Shown here piece after piece: positions 39,238 through 48,386 of a stretch of DNA of 64,000 bases. Under the pieces are notes generated by a model, which searched no databases, had not been told where the DNA came from, and saw only the letters and a program-made list of their open reading frames with translations. The position numbers and the translations under genes were made by a program. How positions within the stretch are numbered: the first letter of the stretch is position 1; every line of letters starts with the position of its first letter. Where the stretch lies: assembly GCF_021538615.1 (NCBI RefSeq), contig NZ_JAJHIZ010000003.1:744001-808000 (forward strand), read 5' to 3'. The DNA is from Niabella agricola (GTDB lineage Bacteria; Bacteroidota; Bacteroidia; Chitinophagales; Chitinophagaceae).

Positions 39238-39621
39238 ATGAGCAGCGCTATAGACTTTGTACACGAACAACTGACTCCCAAAAAGGCATTCCCCGCTTTT
39301 AAAGCCGGAGACAATATTACCGTTAATTATAAAATTATTGAAGGTAACAAGGAGCGGATCCAGTCTTTTAAAGGAGATGTGATTAAAAAACAGGGCAAAG
39401 GAAGCACTGCAACTTTTACTGTTCGGAAGATCTCTGACGGTATCGGTGTAGAAAGACTGTTCCCCTTCACTTCTCCTAACATTGAATCCATTGTTTTAAA
39501 CAAAGTAGGCCAGGTGCGCCGTGCAAAACTGTTCTATCAAAGAGAGCGTTTTGGTAAAAGCGCCCGTATCCGCGAGAAGCGTATGGCTGTGGCTGACGTT
39601 AAGAAAGCTGAAAAAGCGTAA
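39238..39621 (+). CDS. rplS: 50S ribosomal protein L19
   Basis: Ribosomal protein at the 30S-50S interface, 127 aa, slightly longer than E. coli L19 because of a C-terminal basic tail. Seen: [52 protein letters not shown] and [18 protein letters not shown], all conserved in L19. It has its own promoter and terminator and is not next to rpsP/trmD as in many bacteria. Confidence 0.98.
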   Translation: MSSAIDFVHEQLTPKKAFPAFKAGDNITVNYKIIEGNKERIQSFKGDVIKKQGKGSTATFTVRKISDGIGVERLFPFTSPNIESIVLNKVGQVRRAKLFYQRERFGKSARIREKRMAVADVKKAEKA

Positions 39622-39646
39622 GCAATACCGCAATATAATATTCAGG

Positions 39647-39669
39647 ATCCCGCCTTGGCGGGATTTTTT
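39647..39669 (+). terminator. Rho-independent terminator of rplS
   Basis: Perfect 8-bp stem ATCCCGCC/GGCGGGAT with a two-base loop, followed by TTTTTA, 25 bases after the rplS stop codon. Confidence 0.88.
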
Positions 39670-39863
39670 ATGCCTGCTTTCCAGGCCTTCCAAACCGCTT
39701 TTTCTGCAAGCTGTTGTTTTTTATCCGTTTACACCGGATTCGCTCCTCCGATAAAAAATATCAAAATAATTCCGTCCTTTTTAAAACAATTGTATTTTTT
39801 TGGCGTAATAATCTTTGTAATCTTCAATCTTATATTTAATCGTTCAGATTACGATACAAAACG

Positions 39864-39871
39864 TATATTTG
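39864..39871 (+). promoter_or_regulatory. Possible -7 promoter element of tatA
   Basis: TATATTTG matches TAnnTTTG and predicts a start near 39878, 14 bases before the tatA ATG. A TTC replaces the -33 TTG. Confidence 0.45.
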
Positions 39872-39891
39872 AACACTAATTTTTACAGATC

Positions 39892-40116
39892 ATGGCAAAT
39901 TTTCAATTATTGGGTGCTTTGGGAACCAACGAAATCATTATCATAATGGTTATTGTGCTGTTGTTATTCGGAGGCCGTAAAATTCCTGAATTGATGAGAG
40001 GTTTGGGTAAAGGAGTACGCGAATTCAATGACGCAAAAGACAATGTGAAGCGGGAGATCGAAGAGAGCGCCAATACGATTTCTTCTGAGCCGAAAAGAAC
40101 TTCCCCCCAGGAATAA
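39892..40116 (+). CDS. tatA: Sec-independent protein translocase subunit TatA/E
   Basis: Subunit of the twin-arginine pore, 74 aa. Seen: a short membrane helix ([14 protein letters not shown]), the hinge [20 protein letters not shown] with the conserved F-G and basic amphipathic helix, and a charged C-terminal tail. The gene lies 45 bp before gatA and may be co-transcribed with it; no tatC is in the window. Confidence 0.95.
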   Translation: MANFQLLGALGTNEIIIIMVIVLLLFGGRKIPELMRGLGKGVREFNDAKDNVKREIEESANTISSEPKRTSPQE

Positions 40117-40161
40117 GACCTTTTTTAATATTTTCTATCTGACTACAAAAGCGATTTTCTT

Positions 40162-41586
40162 TTGCAGGACTTTATTTCTATTGCCCGGTACCAAACGCAA
40201 CTGCAAAATGGTGAAACCACCTGTAAGGCTGCGGTTGAAACTTACCTGAAGAAGATTGAAGAAAGCAAACACCTCAATGCCTTTGTTGAAGTGTATGCCG
40301 CTGAGGCGCTGCAACGTGCATCCGAACTGGATCTGCTGCCGGCTCCTCAGGGGAGACTGCATGGAGTTGTGGTAGCCATCAAGGATGTGATCTGCCATAA
40401 GGGCCACGCCGTTACGGCGGCATCCCGGATACTGGAAGGATTCACTTCTGTATTCTCCGCTACAGCGGTAGAACGGCTGCTGGCGGAAGGTGCCATCATC
40501 ATCGGAAGGGTCAACTGTGATGAGTTTGCGATGGGCTCCACCAATGAAAATTCGGCTTATGGAAAGGTTTTGAATGCAGCAGACGAAAGCCGTATCCCCG
40601 GCGGGTCTTCGGGCGGTTCGGCAGTAGCCGTACAGGCCGGGCTCTGCATGGCAGCATTGGGAAGCGATACGGGCGGTTCGGTACGGCAACCAGCCGACTT
40701 TTGTGGTATCATCGGGCTGAAGCCTACCTACGGACGGGTATCACGCTACGGTTTGATTGCCTATGCCTCTTCTTTTGACCAGATCGGCGTATTTGCCAAA
40801 AACATCCCGGACACTGCACTGATACTGGAGGTGATCGCCGGAGTCGACGACTATGATAGCACCGTTTCCCAAAAGCCGGTTCCTGCTTATTCCCAACAGC
40901 TTGAAAAAGACCGCCGGTATAAAATTGCCTATTTCCCCGAAGCCCTCGAGCACGAGAGCCTTGACCCGGAGATCGGCAATGCTATAAAAGGACGATTGCT
41001 GCAATGGGAGGCCGAAGGGCATATCGTAGCTCCGGTACATTTTAATTTGCTGGACTATATCGTTCCTACGTATTATGTGCTCACTACCGCTGAAGCATCT
41101 TCCAATCTCTCCCGGTTCGACGGTGTAAAGTACGGGCATCGCTCAACAGGAAGCGATCTTACCGAACTGGACGATTTTTATAAAAAAAACCGATCAGAAG
41201 GATTTGGCAAAGAAGTAAAAAGAAGAATCCTCCTGGGGAATTTTGTACTCAGTTCCGGCTATTACGATGCTTATTTCACCCAGGCACAAAAAGTCCGGCG
41301 CATTTTAACAAATAATTTACAACTGATTTTCAAGGAGTTCGACTTTATTTGTTTACCCACCTCCCCTTCAGTAGCCTTTAAGATTGGAGAAAAATCGAAG
41401 GACCCGATTGCAATGTATATTGCTGATATTTACACCGTTATGGCTAATCTTGCCGGCGTTCCGGCCATTTCGCTGCCACTGTTTACCCATCCAACCCAAC
41501 AGATGCCTTTTGGCGTCCAGTTAATGGCAGCACCTTTTAATGAATTATCTTTGCTGTCTTTTAGCAACAATAATTTAGCTTCATAA
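40162..41586 (+). CDS. gatA: Asp-tRNA(Asn)/Glu-tRNA(Gln) amidotransferase subunit A
   Basis: Glutaminase subunit of GatCAB, 474 aa, which releases ammonia from glutamine to amidate misacylated tRNA. Amidase-signature catalytic triad: Lys74 (VAIKDVI), Ser149 (GGSSGGS) and Ser173 (DTGGSVRQP); GLKPTYGRVSRYGL follows. The start codon is TTG at 40162: an in-frame stop lies 36 bases upstream with no ATG between, and the next residues (QDFISIARYQ) fit the family N-terminus. GatB and GatC are not in the window. Confidence 0.96.
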   Translation: MQDFISIARYQTQLQNGETTCKAAVETYLKKIEESKHLNAFVEVYAAEALQRASELDLLPAPQGRLHGVVVAIKDVICHKGHAVTAASRILEGFTSVFSATAVERLLAEGAIIIGRVNCDEFAMGSTNENSAYGKVLNAADESRIPGGSSGGSAVAVQAGLCMAALGSDTGGSVRQPADFCGIIGLKPTYGRVSRYGLIAYASSFDQIGVFAKNIPDTALILEVIAGVDDYDSTVSQKPVPAYSQQLEKDRRYKIAYFPEALEHESLDPEIGNAIKGRLLQWEAEGHIVAPVHFNLLDYIVPTYYVLTTAEASSNLSRFDGVKYGHRSTGSDLTELDDFYKKNRSEGFGKEVKRRILLGNFVLSSGYYDAYFTQAQKVRRILTNNLQLIFKEFDFICLPTSPSVAFKIGEKSKDPIAMYIADIYTVMANLAGVPAISLPLFTHPTQQMPFGVQLMAAPFNELSLLSFSNNNLAS

Positions 41587-41660
41587 TCGTTATTTTAAAG
41601 CTTACACTCCAGACTGCGTTTTTTATAAACTTTCGATTATTAAAACACGACAGAAAAATA

Positions 41661-42704
41661 ATGAGCAGGAATAAGGTAACTGTTTTTATAGGCAGCTCAA
41701 TCATGTCGCTTTGTGCCTTCACATCGGCACATGCCCAGTTGAGCCCGGTAAAAGAAACAGCAGCAGTACCGGCAGCACCGGTTGAGCAGCTGGTAAAAGC
41801 CGATCCCAAAGCCGGATTTAAAGATCTTTTTGAAAATACCGAGCTCAAAGCAACCAGCTTTAAAGGCATTAAAACGGAACACCTCAATCCCAAGGCTATC
41901 AGTTTTGTGAAAGATTATATCGACCGCAATGCAAGAGAGCTGAATGAGCTGAAGACCTGGGCGCGTCCGTATTTTGATATGATGGACGATGTATTGTCGC
42001 AAAGCGGGATCCCTAAAGAATTAAAATACCTGGCGGTAATTGAGTCGCATTTACGCGCCAACCTGGTTTCCTGGGCCGGCGCCGTGGGCCCCTGGCAGTT
42101 TATGCCGGAAACCGCACGTGGGCTGGGCCTGAATGTTTCCCGCGGCCGTGATGAACGCACCGATTACCTGAAAAGCACCAGGGCCGCCAGCAAATACCTG
42201 AATTATCTCTTTAATATCTACAAAGACTGGTTACTGGTAGTGGCTGCCTATAACTGCGGTCCGGGCCGTGTAAACTCAGCCATTAATAAAGCCGGCAGCA
42301 ATGATTTCTGGGACCTGCAATATTACCTGCCGGCCGAAAGCAGGAATCATGTAAAGAAATTTATTGCCACCCACTACATTATGGAAGGTCAGGGCGGCGT
42401 AACCACCGTTTCGAGAGACCAGGCACTGGCCATGATGAAAACCGTAAAGGATGAGGTTACCCAGCAAAATGTAAAGGTACAAACCATCAGCGGACGCTAT
42501 AATGCTACTGCTATCGCCAAATATCTGGAGATGTCCCTTGCTGATTTTAATAAGCTAAACCCGAGCCTGGATAAGGTTTTGGCCTCCAATAGCACTTACC
42601 AGTTAAAGCTTCCGGAGGATAAGGTAAACCTCTTCCTTGAAAAAAAGAATGAAATGCTGAATGAATCCATTCAGATGCTGATTAATCCGGAATACAGGAA
42701 TTGA
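41661..42704 (+). CDS. Membrane-bound-type lytic murein transglycosylase (MltD-like) with LysM
   Basis: Periplasmic peptidoglycan-cleaving enzyme, 347 aa. Signal peptide ends near SAHAQ. The SLT domain spans about 115-235, with catalytic Glu128 (LAVIESHLRA), GAVGPWQFMPETARGLGL and AAYNCGPGRVNSAI, the MltD-type sequence. One LysM domain near 285-330 (QTISGRYNATAIAKYLEMS) would bind the wall. MltD usually has two or more LysM copies; one is present here. It lies 74 bp after gatA. Confidence 0.94.
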   Translation: MSRNKVTVFIGSSIMSLCAFTSAHAQLSPVKETAAVPAAPVEQLVKADPKAGFKDLFENTELKATSFKGIKTEHLNPKAISFVKDYIDRNARELNELKTWARPYFDMMDDVLSQSGIPKELKYLAVIESHLRANLVSWAGAVGPWQFMPETARGLGLNVSRGRDERTDYLKSTRAASKYLNYLFNIYKDWLLVVAAYNCGPGRVNSAINKAGSNDFWDLQYYLPAESRNHVKKFIATHYIMEGQGGVTTVSRDQALAMMKTVKDEVTQQNVKVQTISGRYNATAIAKYLEMSLADFNKLNPSLDKVLASNSTYQLKLPEDKVNLFLEKKNEMLNESIQMLINPEYRN

Positions 42705-43041
42705 GATTCGAATTGAGATTTGAGATTCGAGACATGATATTTGAAGCTGTCTCAAAAGTCCGAAACCGTCATTTCGACTGAAGCCAAGCAATCCCGATTG
42801 CTATCAGGAGGAGAAATCTCATTGCCTGGAAATGATGTATGGGAGATTTCCCGGCTTCACTACATGACGCTCGAAATGACAGACTTTTGAGACAGCCTCT
42901 TTTATTTAAGCAGCCCCCGGGTATTTTGTTTTACCACAGAACTTAGTTAATTTTAAAAACGGATCCTTAAACAGGTGCCTGTGAAACCTGCCTCCTGTTA
43001 TCAAGACTGATGTCTGGGACCAATATTCAAAAATTAAATTC
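42705..43041. other. Intergenic region with a MITE-like palindrome
   Basis: The 337-bp gap before the M16 peptidase gene begins with short GAGATT(C/T)GA words (42706-42735), then holds a 151-bp palindromic element (listed separately), then about 145 bases with no recognised signal. No gene is seen. Confidence 0.5.
42746..42896. repeat. 151-bp palindromic repeat with 15-bp terminal inverted repeats
   Basis: Perfect ends GCTGTCTCAAAAGTC (42746-42760) and its complement (42882-42896). Inside, GTCATTTCGA pairs with TCGAAATGAC, GAAGCC with GGCTTC, and GAGAAATCTC lies opposite GGGAGATTTCCC, so nearly the whole element could fold into one long hairpin. No transposase is encoded. The GTCATTTCGA...GAGAAATCTC wording resembles a repeat I recall as common between genes in Bacteroidota. 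It may be a MITE-like relic and may also stop transcription of the transglycosylase gene. Confidence 0.75.
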
Positions 43042-45885
43042 ATGCTTATGAAACAACTGTTTCTATTCCTGGCAACCATATGTTGCACCCCGTTTGGTTT
43101 TTCCCAGGCCCGTTTAATGGAAAAGGTAGCCGCCAGTGACCAGGACGTAGTGATCCCCTACAGCCGCTATCAACTGCCCAACGGACTTACATTGATTGTT
43201 CATGAAGACCACAGTGATCCGCTGGTGCATGTAGACGTGACTTATCATGTGGGCTCGGCAAGGGAAGAGATCGGCAAATCGGGTTTTGCGCATTTCTTTG
43301 AACATATGATGTTCCAGGGATCGGATCATGTGGCCGATGAACAGCACTTTAAAATCATCACCGAAGCCGGCGGCACCCTCAACGGGACTACCAACCGCGA
43401 CCGGACCAATTATTTTGAAACCGTTCCCAAGAACCAGCTGGAAAAAATGTTGTGGCTGGAAGCCGACCGGATGGGCTTTTTGCTGGATGCGGTCACCCAG
43501 CAAAAATTTGAGGTACAACGTGCCACGGTTAAAAATGAAAGAGGCCAGAACTATGACAACCAGCCTTACGGCCTTGTTTTTGAAAACTCCAGCAAGAACC
43601 TCTACCCCTATGGCCACCCCTATTCCTGGCTTACCATCGGCTATATCGATGACCTGAACCGGGGGAACGTAACCGATCTGAAAAATTTCTTTTTGCGCTG
43701 GTATGGCCCGAACAATGCGGTATTGACGGTTGGAGGAGATGTGCAAACCGCCGACGTGGTAAAGATGGTGGAGCAATATTTTGGCAGCATTCCTGCCGGA
43801 CCGGCTGTAAAGAACATGGGACCGATGGTACCCTCCCTGGACAAGGACCGGTATGTGACCATGGTGGATCAATATGCCAAATTACCCCGCCTGCAGATCG
43901 TATACCCGGCTCCGGAAATGTATACGAAAGAAGAGGCCGCACTCGACTGCCTGGCTGAAATTATCGGACAGGGAAATAATTCGCTGCTCTATCAGAAACT
44001 GGTTAAAACCCAGCAGGCCTTAAGCGCCAGTGCCTACAATATGGGCGCAGAACTGGCGAGCGAATTCACCATCAGCCTTACCCCCGCAAAAGGCAAATCA
44101 CTGAAGGATATGGACGAGGCCGTGAAGCAGGTATTTTTAGATTTTGAACAAAGGGGCGTTACCCAGGCGGATATTGATAAATTCAAAGCCGGAATTGAAT
44201 CTCAAACGATTTACGGGCTGGAATCCGTGAGCGGAAAAGTGTCGCGCCTCGCTGCGTTTTACACGTTTACCGGCAACGCCAACTTCATTACCAAGTACCT
44301 GGAAAATTATCGCTCCATTACACCCGAAGCCGTTATGAACGCTTATCATAAATACATCAAAGGAAAAGGCGCCGTACGGCTGAGCGTAGCTACAAAGGAC
44401 GCCCCTGCTAATATTGCCGGGGATTCTAAATATGAAATCGATAAAAGCGACTATACGGCTCCTGATTATGGTTACGCAGGGCTTACCTACAATAAGGCCA
44501 AAGACCATTTTGATCGCAGTATAATGCCTCCCGCAGGAAACGACCTCGCGGTGGCGGCTCCTGAATTCTGGAAAGCGCAAAAGAACGGCATCCAGTATAT
44601 CGGAAGTCCGCTTAAAGAAATACCCGTTGTAAATATCATGATTGGCATTAAAGGTGGAAAACTGGCCGAGCCCGCCGAAAAAAGTGGTCTGGCAGCCTTA
44701 TTCGCTGCCATGATGAATGAAGATACCAAAACCCGTTCGGCAGAAGACTTCAGCAAAGCGCTGGATCTGCTGGGCAGCAGCATTTCCGTAAGCCCCGCCA
44801 TAGATGCCACCAATATTGTAGTACGCAGTCTTGAAAAGAACCTCAACAAAACGCTGGCGCTCCTGGAAGAACGTATCCTGCAACCGAAATTTACCGAAGC
44901 AGCATTTACCCGGATCAAAAACCAGTATATGGAAGGTTATAAGAACAACCTTACCCGGCCGGCAAGCGTAGCTACTTCTGTTTATAACAAATTGCTTTAT
45001 GGCAACACGGCCTTTGGCAGGAATTTCTCCGGTACTGATCAGACACTTGCCGGCATTACATTGGCCGACGTTGAAAATTTCTATACACGGTGCTTCACCT
45101 CCGGGGACGCGGAAGTGGTTGTCATCGGCGACCTTACCCAACAGGAGATCCAAAACAAAACCGCTTTCCTGGCAAAGCTTCCTAAAACAGCGCCGGCAAT
45201 CGGGCAGCTGCCCAGCTTTAAGCCCCAACCGGCTGCAGGCGGCAAACCCGTTCTTTACATGGTTGATTTTCCGAAGTCGGCCCAAACGGAATTCCGGATC
45301 GGAAACCGCACCGGTATGAAGTTTGACGGTATGGGCGACTATTATAAATCGGGTATCATGAACTACCCGCTGGGTGGTGTGTTTAACAGCCGGCTCAATC
45401 TTTACCTGAGAGAGGACAAAGGCTGGACCTATGGTGCCGGCTCCTATTTCAGCGGAAGCAAGTACACCGGCGCCTATACCTTCTATTCCGGTATCAAGGC
45501 TGCCGCTACTGATAGCGCATTGCACGATGTGCTCCGCATCATTAGCTCCTACAGGGATCAGGGCGCCACACAAGAGGAACTGAATTTTACCAAGAGCGCC
45601 AAATTGCAAAGCGAAGCCCGTAAATATGAAACCGGTTATCAGAAGGCCTACTATCTGAGCGACATCCTGGAGTATAACCTTCCCAATGACATCGCTGCAA
45701 AACAAACGGCCATTTTAAAGAACTTCAAACTGAAAGAACTGAACCGCCTTGCAAAATCAAAACTCGCCGGCCTGCCCAACCTGGTCATCCTGCTGGTGGG
45801 CGACCAAGCCTTATTGAGCGACCGGACCAAAGCGCAATTCCAGGTAGTGCTTTTAGACAAGGAAGGCAATCCTGTTCAGAAATAG
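43042..45885 (+). CDS. M16-family zinc metallopeptidase (insulinase/pitrilysin type), two-lobed
   Basis: Exported peptidase of 947 aa with signal peptide MKQLFLFLATICCTPFGFSQ (ATG 43042 or, two codons in, 43048). The N-terminal half has the inverted zinc motif HFFEH (His84, Glu87, His88) and the distal ligand Glu166 (VKNERGQN), so it is the active lobe. The C-terminal half (about 500-947) is a second M16 lobe without HxxEH, with YLREDKGWTYGAGSYFSGSK as the family's C-lobe motif. The fused active/inactive arrangement is common in Bacteroidota. Expected to degrade peptides in the periplasm. Confidence 0.94.
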   Translation: MLMKQLFLFLATICCTPFGFSQARLMEKVAASDQDVVIPYSRYQLPNGLTLIVHEDHSDPLVHVDVTYHVGSAREEIGKSGFAHFFEHMMFQGSDHVADEQHFKIITEAGGTLNGTTNRDRTNYFETVPKNQLEKMLWLEADRMGFLLDAVTQQKFEVQRATVKNERGQNYDNQPYGLVFENSSKNLYPYGHPYSWLTIGYIDDLNRGNVTDLKNFFLRWYGPNNAVLTVGGDVQTADVVKMVEQYFGSIPAGPAVKNMGPMVPSLDKDRYVTMVDQYAKLPRLQIVYPAPEMYTKEEAALDCLAEIIGQGNNSLLYQKLVKTQQALSASAYNMGAELASEFTISLTPAKGKSLKDMDEAVKQVFLDFEQRGVTQADIDKFKAGIESQTIYGLESVSGKVSRLAAFYTFTGNANFITKYLENYRSITPEAVMNAYHKYIKGKGAVRLSVATKDAPANIAGDSKYEIDKSDYTAPDYGYAGLTYNKAKDHFDRSIMPPAGNDLAVAAPEFWKAQKNGIQYIGSPLKEIPVVNIMIGIKGGKLAEPAEKSGLAALFAAMMNEDTKTRSAEDFSKALDLLGSSISVSPAIDATNIVVRSLEKNLNKTLALLEERILQPKFTEAAFTRIKNQYMEGYKNNLTRPASVATSVYNKLLYGNTAFGRNFSGTDQTLAGITLADVENFYTRCFTSGDAEVVVIGDLTQQEIQNKTAFLAKLPKTAPAIGQLPSFKPQPAAGGKPVLYMVDFPKSAQTEFRIGNRTGMKFDGMGDYYKSGIMNYPLGGVFNSRLNLYLREDKGWTYGAGSYFSGSKYTGAYTFYSGIKAAATDSALHDVLRIISSYRDQGATQEELNFTKSAKLQSEARKYETGYQKAYYLSDILEYNLPNDIAAKQTAILKNFKLKELNRLAKSKLAGLPNLVILLVGDQALLSDRTKAQFQVVLLDKEGNPVQK

Positions 45886-46075
45886 TTGTATACCGGTTTT
45901 GACGGAGGCGCCGGGAATGGCAGGAAGTGGAATCAACATGGCTACAGCCCATCAAATGCACATATTCCAGCCGTTCCCCGCATCCCGATCATGCATTTCC
46001 TGCCGTTTTTATATCCTCATTAACAAAACGTGAAATGGCAATGTTTTATCTTAGGCTCCATTAAATCACCACAGC

Positions 46076-46705
46076 ATGCTGGAGATCACATCGCTTACCA
46101 AGCGGTACAACTATCAGTTGATCCTCAACATTCCGTCCCTGCAGTTGCCTCAGGGCATCTACTGGTTAAAAGGAGAAAATGGCTCCGGCAAAACAACTTT
46201 TTTGAAAATGGCAGCGGCATTGATCCCCTTTGACGGATTCATTGCGGTTGATGGGATCTCACAAAAAACGGCACCGCTCCGTTACCGGCAACGCATCAGC
46301 TGGGCGGAAGCTGAGCCGCTGTACCCGGGCTTTTTAACCGGTAACGAGTTAATAGCACTTTATCAAAAGATCCGTGAATCGTCTCCGGAAGAGAGCGCTG
46401 CATTGGTGCGCCGGTTTGGTGCAACATCTTATATCCATAACCCCATAGCAACGTATTCTGCAGGCATGCTCAAAAAACTATCGCTGATCCTGGCCTTTAC
46501 AGGGGCCTCTGAACTCAACCTGGTATTGCTGGATGAGCCCTTTATCACACTGGATGCGCAGGCCTGTAACCAGCTGGCACAATTGCTGCTGGAGCATCAC
46601 CAGCAGGGACGCTCCATTATCCTGAGTTCGCACCAGGATCCGGGCCCGGATTTGTTGCCTTGCTGCAAGGAACTCGTTGTTGACAATAAAACAGTTCGCT
46701 GTTGA
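46076..46705 (+). CDS. ABC transporter ATP-binding protein
   Basis: Cytoplasmic ATPase subunit, 209 aa. Walker A GENGSGKTT (33-41), Q-loop region RISWAEAEPLYPG, signature YSAGMLKKLSL (a variant of LSGGQ with SAGM, as in many efflux-type ABC-2 ATPases) and Walker B LVLLDEPFITLD; switch His in LSSHQD. Its stop overlaps the start of the next, membrane-protein gene by four bases (TTGA), so the two work as a unit. Substrate unknown. Confidence 0.93.
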   Translation: MLEITSLTKRYNYQLILNIPSLQLPQGIYWLKGENGSGKTTFLKMAAALIPFDGFIAVDGISQKTAPLRYRQRISWAEAEPLYPGFLTGNELIALYQKIRESSPEESAALVRRFGATSYIHNPIATYSAGMLKKLSLILAFTGASELNLVLLDEPFITLDAQACNQLAQLLLEHHQQGRSIILSSHQDPGPDLLPCCKELVVDNKTVRC

Positions 46706-47820
46706 GCCCCTTCTTCCGCATATGTCATCAATCTTTTGTAAAACCCTTCTACCGGGAAAATGCGGGCACCTTTGTGTTTATTTTTACCATGTTCTTTTTT
46801 GTGGTGGGAACGGTGGACGGTGCCGGGCTTTTTAAATATCATTACGGACTGATCAAAGCCTTATTGAGCATTCCTTCTTTCCTGGCGGCAGCGTTGCTGC
46901 TATGGGCCCTTTATGCGCGCAAATGCGCCGTATTTATAACGCAGCTGCTGCAACAGCCCCCTTACCGGTTCCTCTCTGTGCTCCGGAGCCTGCCCCGGCG
47001 AAGGCTGTACACACTCTTTGCCCTTACCGATTTCATCCTGCTGCTACCATTGATCTTTTACCTGGTGTTGGTGATCACAGAAGGAATTTACCTACACCGC
47101 CTGACCGCAACAATAATTGTAACGGCGTTGCTGGCCGGTTGCTGCATCCTGCTTCCGGCCTGGCACGTATATGTATTGAACCATCCCGAAAGAGCAGTGC
47201 TTAACATGACACTGGCAGGTCCTGTGCGTAACCCTGTTCTTTTTTATTCGGGCATACTCATCCGCTCGGCCCAGCAAACACAGAAACTTGCCTGGCTGGG
47301 CATCAAGCTGTATACCTGTACTGTTTTATATTTCACAACTGTAAACAACCAGCTGGCGCCCGACGATCTGCAACTCGCTTTTCTGCTTTTTAGTTTTGGC
47401 ATCCTCGCCAACGGCGTTTTTATAAACCGGCTTCGCCGGTACGAGGATCAGTACCTTTCTTTTTACAGGGGGCTTCCGGTACCTGTTGCAAGCTGGTTGA
47501 TCGCTTATGCGATATATTGCTTTGTGCTGGTGCTTCCGGAAATGCTGCTGCTGGTATTTCTGTCAACCCGGTACATCAGCGGCCGTACTGCTGTTTCCTT
47601 TGGATGCTATGCCTTTTCCACCATGCTGCTGCTGCTGAGTATCAGCTTTGTAAGGAAAATGACCCTGAAACACCTGGTAACCATCTTATTACTGTTGTTT
47701 TTCTCCGGGTATTTTATCCTTATGCTCAGCAGTATCGCGGCAATCAGCCTCCTGTTTCTCTCCTGCGCTATTGTTCTTTTTATGACCCGCTATTACCAAT
47801 CGGAAATAACGGCATCCTGA
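46702..47820 (+). CDS. ABC transporter membrane subunit
   Basis: Polytopic membrane protein of 372 aa with about 9-10 hydrophobic segments and few charged loops. The start is TTG at 46702, overlapping the ATPase stop as TTGA; the next ATG would remove the first membrane helix. No family-specific motif is recognised, and the permease role rests on the overlap with the ATPase gene. A GC-rich terminator follows 15 bases after the stop. Confidence 0.85.
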   Translation: MSPFFRICHQSFVKPFYRENAGTFVFIFTMFFFVVGTVDGAGLFKYHYGLIKALLSIPSFLAAALLLWALYARKCAVFITQLLQQPPYRFLSVLRSLPRRRLYTLFALTDFILLLPLIFYLVLVITEGIYLHRLTATIIVTALLAGCCILLPAWHVYVLNHPERAVLNMTLAGPVRNPVLFYSGILIRSAQQTQKLAWLGIKLYTCTVLYFTTVNNQLAPDDLQLAFLLFSFGILANGVFINRLRRYEDQYLSFYRGLPVPVASWLIAYAIYCFVLVLPEMLLLVFLSTRYISGRTAVSFGCYAFSTMLLLLSISFVRKMTLKHLVTILLLLFFSGYFILMLSSIAAISLLFLSCAIVLFMTRYYQSEITAS

Positions 47821-47834
47821 GTCCTCCCTTAGTC

Positions 47835-47872
47835 GGGCCGGCATCGTAAAGTGGATGCCCCGGCCCTGTTTT
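47835..47872 (+). terminator. Probable rho-independent terminator after the ABC genes
   Basis: GGGCCGG-CATC (47835-47845) pairs with GATG-CCCCGGCCC (about 47854-47866) around GTAAAGTG, followed by TGTTTTG. It begins 15 bases after the membrane subunit stop. Confidence 0.6.
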
Positions 47873-48001
47873 GTCGCAACAATTGCCGCGTTGGTCTACG
47901 TTGCGCCCCAACCCGCTTACCGCCGGTCTACTTTTGTTTTGCAATGCTGCCGGCACCGTTCAACATTCCGGCAGCCTTTATCCACGATTAAAACAAAAGT
48001 T

Positions 48002-48268
48002 ATGTTCATTACATTTTTTATCATCAGCCGCGTACTTCTGATCGCCTGCTTTGTACTGATCCTTGGTTATATTTTCGGATCCTTTGCCAGCAACAAAACA
48101 CTGGCCCGTCTTACTAAAATAGCAGCAGTACTCCTGCTGGCAGGCTTTATTGCCTCGCATATTTTTATTTTCCGGTTCCGGCAGGGCTACTCGCGTTTCA
48201 GCGATCAACAATGCTGGAGCCATCAGCAGGCAGACTCTATCCAATACAAAAGCAACAAGGCTCCTTAA
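48002..48268 (+). CDS. Small two-helix membrane protein, hypothetical
   Basis: An 88-aa protein with two hydrophobic helices (FITFFIISRVLLIACFVLIL, then IAAVLLLAGFIASHIFIF) joined by a short basic loop and followed by a polar tail. The ATG at 48002 is chosen because the longer frame upstream adds a sequence with no protein character. TACTTTTG at 47929-47936 could be its -7 promoter element. I do not recognise a family. Confidence 0.6.
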   Translation: MFITFFIISRVLLIACFVLILGYIFGSFASNKTLARLTKIAAVLLLAGFIASHIFIFRFRQGYSRFSDQQCWSHQQADSIQYKSNKAP

Positions 48269-48282
48269 CGGGAGCCTCTTTC
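48259..48282 (+). terminator. Possible terminator of the small membrane protein gene
   Basis: GGCTCC (48259-48264) pairs with GGAGCC (48271-48276) with the stop codon in the loop, followed by TCTTTCC. The U-run is weak. Confidence 0.4.
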
Positions 48283-48386
48283 CCCCCTTACAGGAATCCC
48301 TGTGTCAATAGGCACCAATATGCTCCTGCTCTTTAAATACCCCTTAAAGCAAGGGCCGTTTTCACCATCTTCAAACAACCCATACC

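Noticed and set aside
47855..48001. 49-codon N-terminal extension of the small membrane protein
   Set aside because: The added residues are basic/proline-rich with no helix and overlap the ABC terminator; the ATG at 48002 gives a clean two-helix protein.
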